From Bacteroides propionicigenes (lineage in GTDB: Bacteria; Bacteroidota; Bacteroidia; Bacteroidales; Bacteroidaceae), in NCBI RefSeq assembly GCF_018390535.1, contig NZ_JAHBBW010000012.1, positions 1 through 64,000 of the forward strand: a stretch of DNA of 64,000 bases. The letters run 5' to 3'. Positions 24,795 to 33,449 of this stretch are shown here, one piece after another. Position numbers and translations under genes: made by a program. The notes beneath the pieces were generated by a model. That model was not told the DNA's origin. It saw nothing but the letters and a program-made list of their open reading frames with translations, and searched no databases. Each line of letters opens with the position of its first letter. Positions within the stretch are counted from its first letter, which is position 1.

Positions 24795-26510
24795 CTAATT
24801 CGGTTTTATGTCTTCAATTTGCAATTGCACTTCTCCCCGTTTGTGGGTGTTTTCTTCAATGGTGTAGCAAATGTCAAACGAACGTTTGGTCTTGATGTAG
24901 CGAACGTGGGAACTTTGTCCGAAGGCGATGCCGTTCATTACGTTGTTCGATTTGTTATCCACTAATTCCAGTTTGATATGTTCTTGGTCGCGTCCTACGA
25001 CTTTACTGGTTCCGTAGTCGTACACGTTATGGGTACAGAATACAGGCTTGGTATTGTCGGGACCAAACGGGTTGAACTTCTTTAAATCGTTGCAGAATTT
25101 GGGTGTAATATCCCGGAAGTCTATTTCTGCATTGATGTCGATTACGGCGCTGGTTTGTTCAGGCAGGATATGCTGTGAAACGAATTCTTCAAAGCGTTCG
25201 GTGAAGGCGGGGACGTTTTCCACTTTCATGGACAGGCCGGCGGCATAGGTGTGACCGCCGAAGTTCTCCAGCAAATCCCTGCAGTATTCAATGGCTTTGT
25301 ACACATCGAAGCCGGAAACGGAACGTGCCGAACCGGTTGCCATGTCATCCGTACGTGTCAGCACTACGGCGGGACGATAATATACTTCCGTCAGGCGGGA
25401 AGCGACAATGCCGATTACTCCTTTATGCCAGTCTTCGTTGTACAATACGATAGAACGGCGGTCGGCCAGCCCTTCCAGTTCGGCAACGATTTGATTCGCC
25501 TCCTCGGTCATTGTCTTGTCGAGGTCCTTACGGGTTTCGTTATATTGGTTGATTTGCCCGGCTTTCTCCAAGGCAAGCGAGAAGTCCTTTTCTGTCAGCA
25601 AGTCTACCGCTTCCTTACCGTTCTGGATGCGTCCCGATGCGTTGATGCGCGGGCCTATCTTGAATACTATATCGCTGACGGTAATCTCCTTTTCCGACAG
25701 TCCGCATACGTCGATAATGGCTTTCAAGCCTACGCTCGGATTGCTGTTGAGCTGTTTCAGACCGTGATAGGCAAGTATGCGGTTCTCTCCCATAATCGGT
25801 ACGATGTCCGAAGCGATGCTGACCGCAACCAAGTCCAATAGGGGAATCAGATGATGAAACTCAATGCCGTTGCTGATGGCAAACGCCTGCATGAATTTAA
25901 AGCCTACCCCGCAACCCGAAAGGTGTTCGTAGGGATAGGTGTTGTCTTCGCGCTTGGCGTTCAATATGGCTACGGCAGGAGGTAATACTTCATCGGGCAC
26001 GTGGTGGTCGCAGATGATGAAATCGATGCCTTTTTCTTTGGCGTATGCGATTTCGTCTACGGCCTTGATGCCGCAATCCAATACGATAATCAATCCCACA
26101 CCGGTTTCGGCGGCGTAGTCCACACCTTTGGTTGAAACTCCATACCCTTCATTGTAGCGGTCGGGTATGTAATAGTCTATGTTCGAGTAGAACTGTTGAA
26201 TAAACTTGTAGACCAAAGCCACGGCGGTGGTTCCGTCTACATCGTAATCTCCATAAATCAGAATGCGCTCTTTCTTTCCCATTGCCTTGTTCAGGCGCTC
26301 TATGGCCACGTCCATATCTTTCATAAGGAACGGGTCGTGCAAATCCGGTAGTTGCGGGCGGAAAAACTTCTTGGCTGTTGCTGCCGTTGTTATTCCCCGC
26401 TCCACCAGCAATTCCCCAAGTACTGGGCTAATCCCTAATTCTTGGGCCAGTCGTTGGCTTGCTTCTGCCTGATCGGATGTAATGGGTAAATAATTCCATT
26501 TGTGAGTCAT
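24795..26510 (-). CDS. recJ: single-stranded-DNA-specific exonuclease RecJ
   Basis: RecJ (571 residues), the 5'-3' single-strand exonuclease of recombination and mismatch repair. The DHH phosphoesterase motifs are intact: LIYGDYDVDGTTAVAL near residue 85 (motif I), IVLDCGIKA (II), FIICDHHVPDE (III) and the HLSGCGVGFKF block. The DHHA1 domain near 390-420 includes the GGHTYAAGLSM motif, and a C-terminal OB fold ends the protein. It is divergent from yaaA and probably cotranscribed with recQ. Confidence 0.96.
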   Translation of the reverse strand: MTHKWNYLPITSDQAEASQRLAQELGISPVLGELLVERGITTAATAKKFFRPQLPDLHDPFLMKDMDVAIERLNKAMGKKERILIYGDYDVDGTTAVALVYKFIQQFYSNIDYYIPDRYNEGYGVSTKGVDYAAETGVGLIIVLDCGIKAVDEIAYAKEKGIDFIICDHHVPDEVLPPAVAILNAKREDNTYPYEHLSGCGVGFKFMQAFAISNGIEFHHLIPLLDLVAVSIASDIVPIMGENRILAYHGLKQLNSNPSVGLKAIIDVCGLSEKEITVSDIVFKIGPRINASGRIQNGKEAVDLLTEKDFSLALEKAGQINQYNETRKDLDKTMTEEANQIVAELEGLADRRSIVLYNEDWHKGVIGIVASRLTEVYYRPAVVLTRTDDMATGSARSVSGFDVYKAIEYCRDLLENFGGHTYAAGLSMKVENVPAFTERFEEFVSQHILPEQTSAVIDINAEIDFRDITPKFCNDLKKFNPFGPDNTKPVFCTHNVYDYGTSKVVGRDQEHIKLELVDNKSNNVMNGIAFGQSSHVRYIKTKRSFDICYTIEENTHKRGEVQLQIEDIKPN

Positions 26511-26691
26511 TTTATATATTATTTTTTCTTTTTCTATCGCAAAGTGCCGGAGAATAAAAAGGGAGTTTTCACTGCCCGCTTGCTGTATGCTATTTCTCCA
26601 ACAAGCTGTAAAGGTATGAAAAACTCTTGAAACCGATGTGAATTCTATAGAAAATATTCTTAACGATGCGTATTCTCTCCTAAAATCCTTT

Positions 26692-26699
26692 TATTTTTG
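26692..26699 (+). promoter_or_regulatory. TAnnTTTG -7 element for yaaA
   Basis: TATTTTTG lies 51 bases upstream of ATG 26751 in the 240-base divergent gap between recJ and yaaA. Confidence 0.55.
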
Positions 26700-26750
26700 T
26701 AGGGTCTAAATAAGTAGGACTCTTTTATTCATTAAAAACAGGTTGAGATT

Positions 26751-27515
26751 ATGCTTACTTTCATTTCTTGCGCCAAGACTATGGCGTCGCGCTGCTCCTT
26801 GAAAGTGCCTGAAGTCACCGTTCCGCATTTTGAAACGGAGGCTGTGCAGAATGCGTTGGAAATGTCGCAGATACCTGCCATAGAGTTGGAAAAACTCTTG
26901 AAGGTGAATGCCAAGATTGCAGCGGAAAACAGGATTCGTTTTCACGATTTCTGTTCGGAAGACAATCAACCTATGCCGGCGATTGGTGCATATACGGGAG
27001 CTGTCTTTAAACGTGTCTTGCCAAAGGACTTTACGGCTGATGATTTTCGTTATGCACAAAATCATCTCCGTATTACTTCTTTTCTTTATGGGTTGCTCCG
27101 TCCGCTGGATGGAATCAAGCCTTATCGTTTGGAAGGTGATGTGCGGTTACCCGAAAAAGGCGGACTTTCCATGTTCAATTATTGGAAACCGTTGTTGACA
27201 GATTATTTTATTGAGGAGATTAAAAGACGGGGTGGTGTATTGGTTAATCTGGCAAGCGGTGAGATGAAAGAACTGTTTGACTGGAAGCAGGTGGAAAAAG
27301 AAGCACGGGTTATTACGCCTGATTTTCAGGTTTGGAAAGACGGGCAGTTGAAGACTATTGTTATTTATGCAAAAATGTGCCGGGGGGAAATGGTGCGCTA
27401 CATCATCAAGAACCGTATAGAACGTCCTGAAGATTTGAGAAGTTTTTCATGGGAAGGCTTTGCTTTCGATGAAAAACGCAGTACGGACAGTCATCTGTTG
27501 TTTACGTTGGGATGA
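26751..27515 (+). CDS. yaaA: peroxide stress protein YaaA
   Basis: YaaA/UPF0246-family protein (254 residues, usual length), cytoplasmic. In E. coli YaaA lowers free iron and limits Fenton damage during peroxide stress, and the family has a DNA-binding fold. Recognisable blocks are MLTFISCAKTM at the start, PAIGAYTGAVFKRV near residue 80, YGLLRPLDGIKPYRLEGDVR near 112, and a VNLASGEMKELFDW block. Its own promoter precedes it. No OxyR- or Fur-like site was identified by eye. Confidence 0.94.
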   Translation: MLTFISCAKTMASRCSLKVPEVTVPHFETEAVQNALEMSQIPAIELEKLLKVNAKIAAENRIRFHDFCSEDNQPMPAIGAYTGAVFKRVLPKDFTADDFRYAQNHLRITSFLYGLLRPLDGIKPYRLEGDVRLPEKGGLSMFNYWKPLLTDYFIEEIKRRGGVLVNLASGEMKELFDWKQVEKEARVITPDFQVWKDGQLKTIVIYAKMCRGEMVRYIIKNRIERPEDLRSFSWEGFAFDEKRSTDSHLLFTLG

Positions 27516-27564
27516 AAATTAACCGTTAGCCAATAGATATGATAATGTTACGGAAAACATTGCT

Positions 27565-27999
27565 TTATTGTTTTTTGCATAAATCCCGTCCTTCGTATTT
27601 GCAGATAGCATCAATCCATTCTTCTGTCAGCGGTTTGGACTCATGTTTGTTAAGGTCGTAAGTTACCATAACGGAGGTACAGATACATTTCACTTCGTGT
27701 GTTTCCGTGTCTATAACACGTTGGGCAAGGTGAAAACTTTTTGTCCCGATTTTAGTTACGGCAGTCTGTACGGCAATGTGGTCGGAGCTATAAATTTGTG
27801 CAAGGAAGTCGGCTTCTATGTGGACAACGACAATCCCGTCTTTTTGCCAGTCGACGTGTGGACATACGGAAGCGAAATATTCAGTTTTACCCAAATCGTA
27901 AAAAGAAAAGTAGACGGTGTTGTTGACGTGACCGAATTTGTCAACGTCGTTAAAACGCAATTGTATAGGTAATGTGTGGTTAAATTTAATCTCTTCCAT
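27565..27999 (-). CDS. acyl-CoA thioesterase, hotdog fold
   Basis: 4-hydroxybenzoyl-CoA thioesterase-like hotdog protein (144 residues). The motif LRFNDVDKFGHVNNTVYFSF near residue 15 includes the catalytic Asp and the HVNN turn of YbgC/FadM-type enzymes. It probably hydrolyses a medium- or long-chain acyl-CoA or acyl-ACP in the cytoplasm. Substrate cannot be predicted. A TATCTTTG element (minus strand, 28116-28123) may be its promoter. It is convergent with yaaA. Confidence 0.9.
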   Translation of the reverse strand: MEEIKFNHTLPIQLRFNDVDKFGHVNNTVYFSFYDLGKTEYFASVCPHVDWQKDGIVVVHIEADFLAQIYSSDHIAVQTAVTKIGTKSFHLAQRVIDTETHEVKCICTSVMVTYDLNKHESKPLTEEWIDAICKYEGRDLCKKQ

Positions 28000-28115
28000 T
28001 GTTTTTCCTTAAACTTTGTTTGTAATATCAACGTAAAATGCAAAATTTGCAATGTACGGGAATAAAGATAATCAATGTCTCAATAAATAAACTAAAATAT
28101 ACTGTTAATCTTGAG

Positions 28116-28123
28116 CAAAGATA
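28116..28123 (-). promoter_or_regulatory. possible TAnnTTTG -7 element for thioesterase
   Basis: TATCTTTG on the minus strand (CAAAGATA on plus), about 115 bases upstream of ATG 27999. The sequence match is good but the leader would be long. Confidence 0.4.
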
Positions 28124-28180
28124 GAGCTTTTTCTTTTTAATCCTATTAAAGTTTACTGTCTATTCATAGATTTGTAATTA

Positions 28181-28361
28181 ATGAATAGAGAATCAAATAC
28201 TTATCAAATCGTTATCCGGCAAAAGTAAATTATTCCGGATAAGATTAGTAGAGTAGAATTATCGGGATATGGTAAAGTTTCATTTATCTCGATAAGTGCG
28301 ATGAGTGATAGTACTTGTTAATATGAATTAAAATCAACGTAAAGCGTTACGTTGATTTTTT
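28181..28361 (+). ncRNA. candidate small RNA, hairpin chain ending in terminator
   Basis: The 471-base gap before the GH31 gene contains no supported reading frame but has serial perfect or near-perfect inverted repeats. These are TCTATTCAT/ATGAATAGA (28159-28189), TTATCCGG/CCGGATAA (28212-28242), TTATCGGGATA/TATCTCGATAA with one mismatch (28259-28298), and a 13-bp perfect terminator hairpin (28330-28359). A TAGATTTG element at 28167-28174 fits the -7 consensus and would start an RNA near 28181, giving about 180 nt. A separate promoter for the GH31 gene lies downstream of the terminator. No known RNA family was recognised. The boundaries and strand are inferred. Confidence 0.45.
28330..28361 (+). 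terminator. perfect intrinsic terminator without upstream gene
   Basis: AAAATCAACGTAA (28330-28342), loop AGCG, TTACGTTGATTTT (28347-28359), and more T. The nearest plus-strand gene upstream ends at 27515, so an unannotated short transcript is the simplest explanation. Confidence 0.85.
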
Positions 28362-28396
28362 ATGGTAACGGAATAGGTGCAGAAATAAAGGTACTA

Positions 28397-28404
28397 TATC
28401 TTTG
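28397..28404 (+). promoter_or_regulatory. TAnnTTTG -7 element for GH31 gene
   Basis: TATCTTTG lies 66 bases upstream of ATG 28471 and downstream of the terminator at 28330-28361. It is the likely start of the glycoside hydrolase transcript. Confidence 0.6.
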
Positions 28405-28470
28405 TTGTAAGTCCTTGTAGCAATATGTTTTGCTATAATTATTATAACCGATTTGTTAAAAACACAAAAT

Positions 28471-31053
28471 ATGACACGAAAAACACTATTTTTATTTACG
28501 TTGTTAATTGCCAGTTTTACAGTTTTTGCTCAAAGTGAATCTTTTAAAAACAGTGGTGTAGACATTGAATTGCCTGCAGGAATCCTTTCTTTACAACCGC
28601 TCAATCAGAATGCAGTTCGTATAAGGTTTACCAAAGAAAAAAATATTCCGGAGCAAGAGTTAATTTATACGGAAGAGGTAGAGTCTCCTGTGTATAAGAT
28701 AAAAGAGGATAGTAAATCATTAAAGCTTTCTCTTGATAAAATAATTGTTGTTTATGATAAGTTGCGTCATACATTGACTTTTACTGATTCTAAAGGGCAG
28801 ATTATTTTGCAAGAGAAAGAAGGAGGACGTGTGTTGCAAAATTCTACGGTTCAAGGGGAACCGGTTTTTGAGGTTGAACAACATTTTTTATCGCCTGTTG
28901 ATGAATATTTGTTTGGTACGGGACAGTTTCAAGACGGTTACTTGAATGTGCGAGGGTTAACCAGACGTCTTACGCAGGTAAATACGCAAATAGCAGTTCC
29001 TTTTGTCCTTTCCAATAAGGGGTATGGTATATTGTGGAATAACTATGGTCTGACGGATTTTAATCCGGCTGATGAATCTGTAAAGCTGTTACCTGCAGAA
29101 ACCGGTGTGCAAGCGGTTACGGTAGATGCAACAAGTACAAAAGGCAATAAGCGTGAAACTCGGTTTTTTAAGTCGTTTACGGCAAGATTTAGTGTCCCGG
29201 CTGACGGACAGTACGGATTGTTGCTGGATGTAGGACAACGCATGGCGCGTAAACATTACATTTCTATTGATGGGAATAAAATTGTTGATGTCAATAATTT
29301 GTGGCTTCCACCCACAACTTCAGTTATTGTAAATTTATCGAAGGGGGAACATTTTGTTGAAGTGCAAGGCGTACAGGAAGATGCTCCTGTATTATATTGG
29401 AGACAAGTGACTGATGAGACTGTTTTTCGTTCACCGGTGGCCCGGTCATTGGACTATACTGTATTCTCCGGAAGTGCAGATGAAATAGTAGCCGGTTATA
29501 GGCAGTTGACAGGTGAGACTCCTATGTTGCCACTTTGGGCATTGGGCTATATACATTGCCGGGAGCGCTATAATACTCAGAGTGAATTACTGGAAAATGC
29601 ACGTGAATTTAGGAAACGTAAACTGCCTGTGGATGTGATTGTACAAGATTGGCAATGGTGGGGGAAATATGGCTGGAATGCTATGCAATTTGATGAAAGT
29701 AAATATCCGGATCCGGGTAAAATGGTTCGTGAACTTCATGACATGAATATGCACCTGATGCTATCCGTTTGGTCTAAGATAGACAAGCAATCGACACTTG
29801 GCAAACAAATGGAGTCAAAAGGATTTTATATCCCCGGTACGGATTGGATTGATTTCTTTAATCCTGATGCCGCTGCATTCTATTGGCAGAATTTTAGTGG
29901 TAAATTGTTGAAACCTTATAAAATTGATGCGTGGTGGCAAGATGCTACTGAGCCTGAAAACGATGACTTGTTGAATCGCCGAGTAAATAACGGGAAAACG
30001 CCGGGTGAGTTCTTTCGTAATGTTTACCCGTTATTTGTAAATAAGACAGTTTATGAAGGTTTACGCAAAGATGACCCGGGACGACGTGCCATGATATTGA
30101 CGCGAAGCGGTTTCTCGGGTATACAACGGTATGGTGCAGTAACATGGTCGGGCGATGTCGGTAATGATTGGGAAACACTTCGTCGGCAAATAGCCGGTGG
30201 CTTAGGACAAATGGCAACCGGTTTGCCTTGGTGGACATATGATGCGGGTGGTTTCTTCCGCCCGTCTGATCAGTATACCAGTAAAGACTATCAAGAACGA
30301 ATGTTGCGTTGGATACAAACCGGAACTTTTCTTCCATTGATGCGTATTCATGGCTATATGAGCCAGACAGAACCTTGGCGATATGGTGAACAGGTGGAGC
30401 ATATTATTTCTGAGTTTTTAGATTTGCGCTATCGTTTACTGCCTTATATCTATTCACAGGCAGCATTTGTAGCTTATCAGGGAGGAACTTTTATGCGTCC
30501 GTTGATTTTTGACTTTTCACAAGACAAAGAGGCCTTGAAACAAGAAAATGAATATATGTTTGGAAAATCTTTATTGATTAATCCTATAACTCAAGGTAAT
30601 GTACGAAACTGGAGAACCTATCTTCCTGAACATACGGCAGGTTGGGTCGATTTTTGGAATGGCAAGACCTACGAAGGAGGGCAATACGTTGATATTCCGG
30701 TTACAATAGATAGGATTCCGGTATTTGTAAAAGCGGGAACTATTCTTCCTATGGGTATGAAAAAGCAATATGCTTTGGAAAGACCTAATACTCCACTGGA
30801 AATATATATTTATCCGGGTGAAGATGCTTCATTTACTTTATACGAAGATGAGGGAGATAATTATAATTACGAGAATGGTGCGTACAGTAATATTATGTTC
30901 CAATGGAATAATCATAAACGAGTATTGACAATAGAAGAACGAGAAGGAGAATATCCCGGTATGCAATTAAGTAGAACTTTCCGTATAATAAGTCCGTCTG
31001 CGGAAAAGACTGTTGTATATCAAGGTAAGAAAATGACAGTCCGATTACCATAA
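28471..31053 (+). CDS. glycoside hydrolase family 31, secreted
   Basis: GH31 retaining alpha-glycosidase (860 residues) with a signal peptide (MTRKTLFLFTLLIASFTVFA, cleavage near AQS). Order: N-terminal beta domain, a PA14-like insert near residues 245-320 (ISIDGNKIVDVNNLWLPPTT), the TIM barrel from about 350, and C-terminal beta domains. The nucleophile is predicted as D491 in AWWQDATEPE and the acid/base as D562 in TWSGDVGNDWE. A PA14 insert is typical of alpha-xylosidases acting on xyloglucan fragments, so alpha-xylosidase or alpha-glucosidase are both possible. ATG 28471 is chosen for the clean signal peptide; the upstream TTG 28453 is less likely. Confidence 0.93.
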   Translation: MTRKTLFLFTLLIASFTVFAQSESFKNSGVDIELPAGILSLQPLNQNAVRIRFTKEKNIPEQELIYTEEVESPVYKIKEDSKSLKLSLDKIIVVYDKLRHTLTFTDSKGQIILQEKEGGRVLQNSTVQGEPVFEVEQHFLSPVDEYLFGTGQFQDGYLNVRGLTRRLTQVNTQIAVPFVLSNKGYGILWNNYGLTDFNPADESVKLLPAETGVQAVTVDATSTKGNKRETRFFKSFTARFSVPADGQYGLLLDVGQRMARKHYISIDGNKIVDVNNLWLPPTTSVIVNLSKGEHFVEVQGVQEDAPVLYWRQVTDETVFRSPVARSLDYTVFSGSADEIVAGYRQLTGETPMLPLWALGYIHCRERYNTQSELLENAREFRKRKLPVDVIVQDWQWWGKYGWNAMQFDESKYPDPGKMVRELHDMNMHLMLSVWSKIDKQSTLGKQMESKGFYIPGTDWIDFFNPDAAAFYWQNFSGKLLKPYKIDAWWQDATEPENDDLLNRRVNNGKTPGEFFRNVYPLFVNKTVYEGLRKDDPGRRAMILTRSGFSGIQRYGAVTWSGDVGNDWETLRRQIAGGLGQMATGLPWWTYDAGGFFRPSDQYTSKDYQERMLRWIQTGTFLPLMRIHGYMSQTEPWRYGEQVEHIISEFLDLRYRLLPYIYSQAAFVAYQGGTFMRPLIFDFSQDKEALKQENEYMFGKSLLINPITQGNVRNWRTYLPEHTAGWVDFWNGKTYEGGQYVDIPVTIDRIPVFVKAGTILPMGMKKQYALERPNTPLEIYIYPGEDASFTLYEDEGDNYNYENGAYSNIMFQWNNHKRVLTIEEREGEYPGMQLSRTFRIISPSAEKTVVYQGKKMTVRLP

Positions 31054-31172
31054 TAAGATCATGAGACGGAAGAAAGCATTTGATTGTTGAATTTAAGCAT
31101 ATTTAGTCCATTATGTAACAACAGGAAATAAATGTGTAACATGATTATTGAACCCATAAATGGTAATGGTGT

Positions 31173-31180
31173 ACATTTGC
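31173..31180 (+). promoter_or_regulatory. TAnnTTTG -7 element for GH43-like gene
   Basis: TACATTTG lies 28 bases before ATG 31208. It suggests that the GH43-like gene can be transcribed separately from the GH31 gene, and it rules out the reading frame start at 31160. Confidence 0.55.
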
Positions 31181-31207
31181 GACATAATATTTTACATTCT
31201 TAACATC

Positions 31208-33283
31208 ATGAAAAACAAATCGGTAATATTACTTTTATTTTTGGCTATATGCGGATTTTCAGCAACGAAAGCAATGGCTGGTGGCGGTGACTCAAAGACT
31301 TCTAAATTTGTTTATCAAGGAGCAGGTAACCCATATTTACCATTATGGGAGCATCTGCCTGATGGTGAACCACGTGTTTTTGAAGATCCTGATCATCCCG
31401 GGAAATATCGTGCTTATATCATTGGATCACACGACCTTCGTTTTAATAGTTATTGCGGTGCGGACATAAGAATGTGGTCGGCTCCTGTTGAAGATTTGTC
31501 CAGTTGGCGTGACGAAGGACCGATTTTTACCTATCAGACAGGAGGAAAATGGGATGTGATGTATGCTCCCGATCTTGTTGAGGTAAGAAGAAAAGACGGT
31601 AAGAAAGAATATTATTTATATCCTCATAGCCGCGGTCGGAACAGGGAGGCGATGGTTGCTAAAGGAGATCGTCCCGACGGGCCTTTTACTCCTATCAATT
31701 TGACTGCTGACGGTACGAAAACATTACCCGGAAGTATTATGGGATTTGACCCTTCTGTGTATATTGAGTATGTTACAGATCCTAATGATCCTGACTATGA
31801 AATAGGCTTCAGAGCATACGGATATTGGGGATTCCAGCGTTCATTAGCAGCCCAGTTAGATCAAAATACGATGTATTCCGTACGTCCCGGAACAGATGTT
31901 ATTCCATATTTTATGCCTGCAGGCCGTAGAAATGGTTCTACCCGCGATTCGATTTCATACCCACATATTTATCCGGGAGAGGATCTTAAGGCATTTAATT
32001 TCTTTGAAGCCTCTTCTATTCGTAAGATTGGAAATAAATATGTAACCATTTACAGCGGATATTCCGGTCGTGAATACGGATTGGGTATGACAAATTCCAC
32101 TTTGCGTTATGCTTATGGTGATTCGCCATTGGGTCCATGGAAGAGTGGTGGTGTTTTGGTTGATTCACGTGCACCGGTGTTGAATCAAGATGGTACCCGA
32201 TTACAGACAACTAATGCGGCGCATAATACTCATGGCAGTATAGAACAGATTAATGGACAATGGTATGTGTTTTATCACCGTCCACCTCGTGGATTTGGAA
32301 ATGCACGCCAGTCGGTAGTAGCTCCAATTCATGTGGAATGGGATGAGAAGCCTGTGGCTGAGGGTGGAAGAGTTTCCATCAAGGGGTATAATCCGTATGC
32401 AAAAGATAGTATTTGGACAGCTAAAGATGCGCAAGGTTATGAATATAAGGGTGCTGAGGTAACTTCAGAGGGTTTTCATATTTTTGGTCTTGATCCTTAT
32501 CGGTATTATTCAGCCGGGTTTGCATGTTATCTTTCTGATGTTAGTCTTCAACAAGATTCATGGGATATTTGGGATAATCATGCTTCTATTACTAATGTGA
32601 AGAATGGTCATATAATAGGATATAAATATTTTGGTTTCGGTGGACTGGATAAAGATAAGTTAGGCTTGAAAGCTTTCAAAGGAACTCAAAAAGGGAACAA
32701 AACAGCATTTAATCTTTTCCTTACACCAAAGACCTCAAGAACATTCAAAGTTAATGTATGGTTGGATGGTCCATGGGATAATAAGGTTTGGAAAGGGACA
32801 AAAATTGGTGAAATTGTGGTTCCGGAAAATTCGGTGCAGGAAGTAACTCAATTTGCGGTTGATGTATCACAATTTGTAGACCACTTAGATAAGAAACATG
32901 CAATATTTCTTGTAGCGGAAGGTGAAGGAGAAGAACTTTTTGATCTGATTGGCTTAGGTTTTAGTTCAAAAAAGAAGAAAATAGTTCGTCCGCTTGTTCC
33001 TGAAATAAATATAACGGTTAATGGAAAGCCTGTTGAAATCCCGGTAACGCCTGTCCGTTCCACAGAGAAAAATGGTATTACCGGCTATGACTTATACGAG
33101 ACGGTTTATGAACTTCCGTCTGAGGTAACAGAGTTTCCGACAGTATCTGCTTCTGTAACAGATAAGAAAGTGAAAATAGTCGTTACTCAAGCCGATTCGG
33201 ATTCAAGAACAGCTGTTGTGAAGTTTGACAATAAGGGGGTGGTAAAGACCTACAAGATTAAATTTAAGTCTTCCATATTATAA
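31208..33283 (+). CDS. GH43-like glycoside hydrolase, secreted
   Basis: Exported protein of 691 residues with a signal peptide (MKNKSVILLLFLAICGFSAT, cleavage near AMA). Residues about 35-400 look like the five-bladed propeller of family 43: GEPRVFEDPDHPGKYRAYII with the candidate catalytic base Asp, WDVMYAPDLVEV, and HGSIEQINGQWYVFYHRPPR. Residues about 430-600 form a beta-sandwich carbohydrate-binding region, and the last 80 residues another beta module. Family members act on arabinose, xylose or galactose side chains. The exact subfamily and substrate are not clear. It follows the GH31 gene and precedes a GH97 gene. Confidence 0.8.
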   Translation: MKNKSVILLLFLAICGFSATKAMAGGGDSKTSKFVYQGAGNPYLPLWEHLPDGEPRVFEDPDHPGKYRAYIIGSHDLRFNSYCGADIRMWSAPVEDLSSWRDEGPIFTYQTGGKWDVMYAPDLVEVRRKDGKKEYYLYPHSRGRNREAMVAKGDRPDGPFTPINLTADGTKTLPGSIMGFDPSVYIEYVTDPNDPDYEIGFRAYGYWGFQRSLAAQLDQNTMYSVRPGTDVIPYFMPAGRRNGSTRDSISYPHIYPGEDLKAFNFFEASSIRKIGNKYVTIYSGYSGREYGLGMTNSTLRYAYGDSPLGPWKSGGVLVDSRAPVLNQDGTRLQTTNAAHNTHGSIEQINGQWYVFYHRPPRGFGNARQSVVAPIHVEWDEKPVAEGGRVSIKGYNPYAKDSIWTAKDAQGYEYKGAEVTSEGFHIFGLDPYRYYSAGFACYLSDVSLQQDSWDIWDNHASITNVKNGHIIGYKYFGFGGLDKDKLGLKAFKGTQKGNKTAFNLFLTPKTSRTFKVNVWLDGPWDNKVWKGTKIGEIVVPENSVQEVTQFAVDVSQFVDHLDKKHAIFLVAEGEGEELFDLIGLGFSSKKKKIVRPLVPEINITVNGKPVEIPVTPVRSTEKNGITGYDLYETVYELPSEVTEFPTVSASVTDKKVKIVVTQADSDSRTAVVKFDNKGVVKTYKIKFKSSIL

Positions 33284-33318
33284 AATTGTCAACAATCTTC
33301 TGGTTTGATGATGAGGAT

Positions 33319-33356
33319 GTGTAAAACGAATTGCAGTTATCGTTTTGCACTTCCTC
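33319..33356 (+). terminator. possible weak terminator between GH43-like and GH97 genes
   Basis: GTGTAAAACGA (33319-33329) pairs with TCGTTTTGCAC (33340-33350) over 11 bp with one G-U pair, followed by TTCCTCTCTT rather than a clean T tract. It may reduce read-through into the GH97 gene. Confidence 0.45.
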
Positions 33357-33449
33357 TCTTATATAAATGCAGATAAACTCTCCGAGAGAGTAATATTAAT
33401 GGAAAATGTCAGTTTTGTTTACCTGTTAATTTATAGAATGAAAGAGAAT

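Noticed and set aside
28330..28361. Riboswitch or attenuator for the GH31 gene
   Set aside because: A promoter element lies between this terminator and the gene, and no alternative pairing or leader peptide was found.
33345..33449. Longer GH97 start at 33345
   Set aside because: It would bury the lipoprotein signal more than 30 residues inside the protein.
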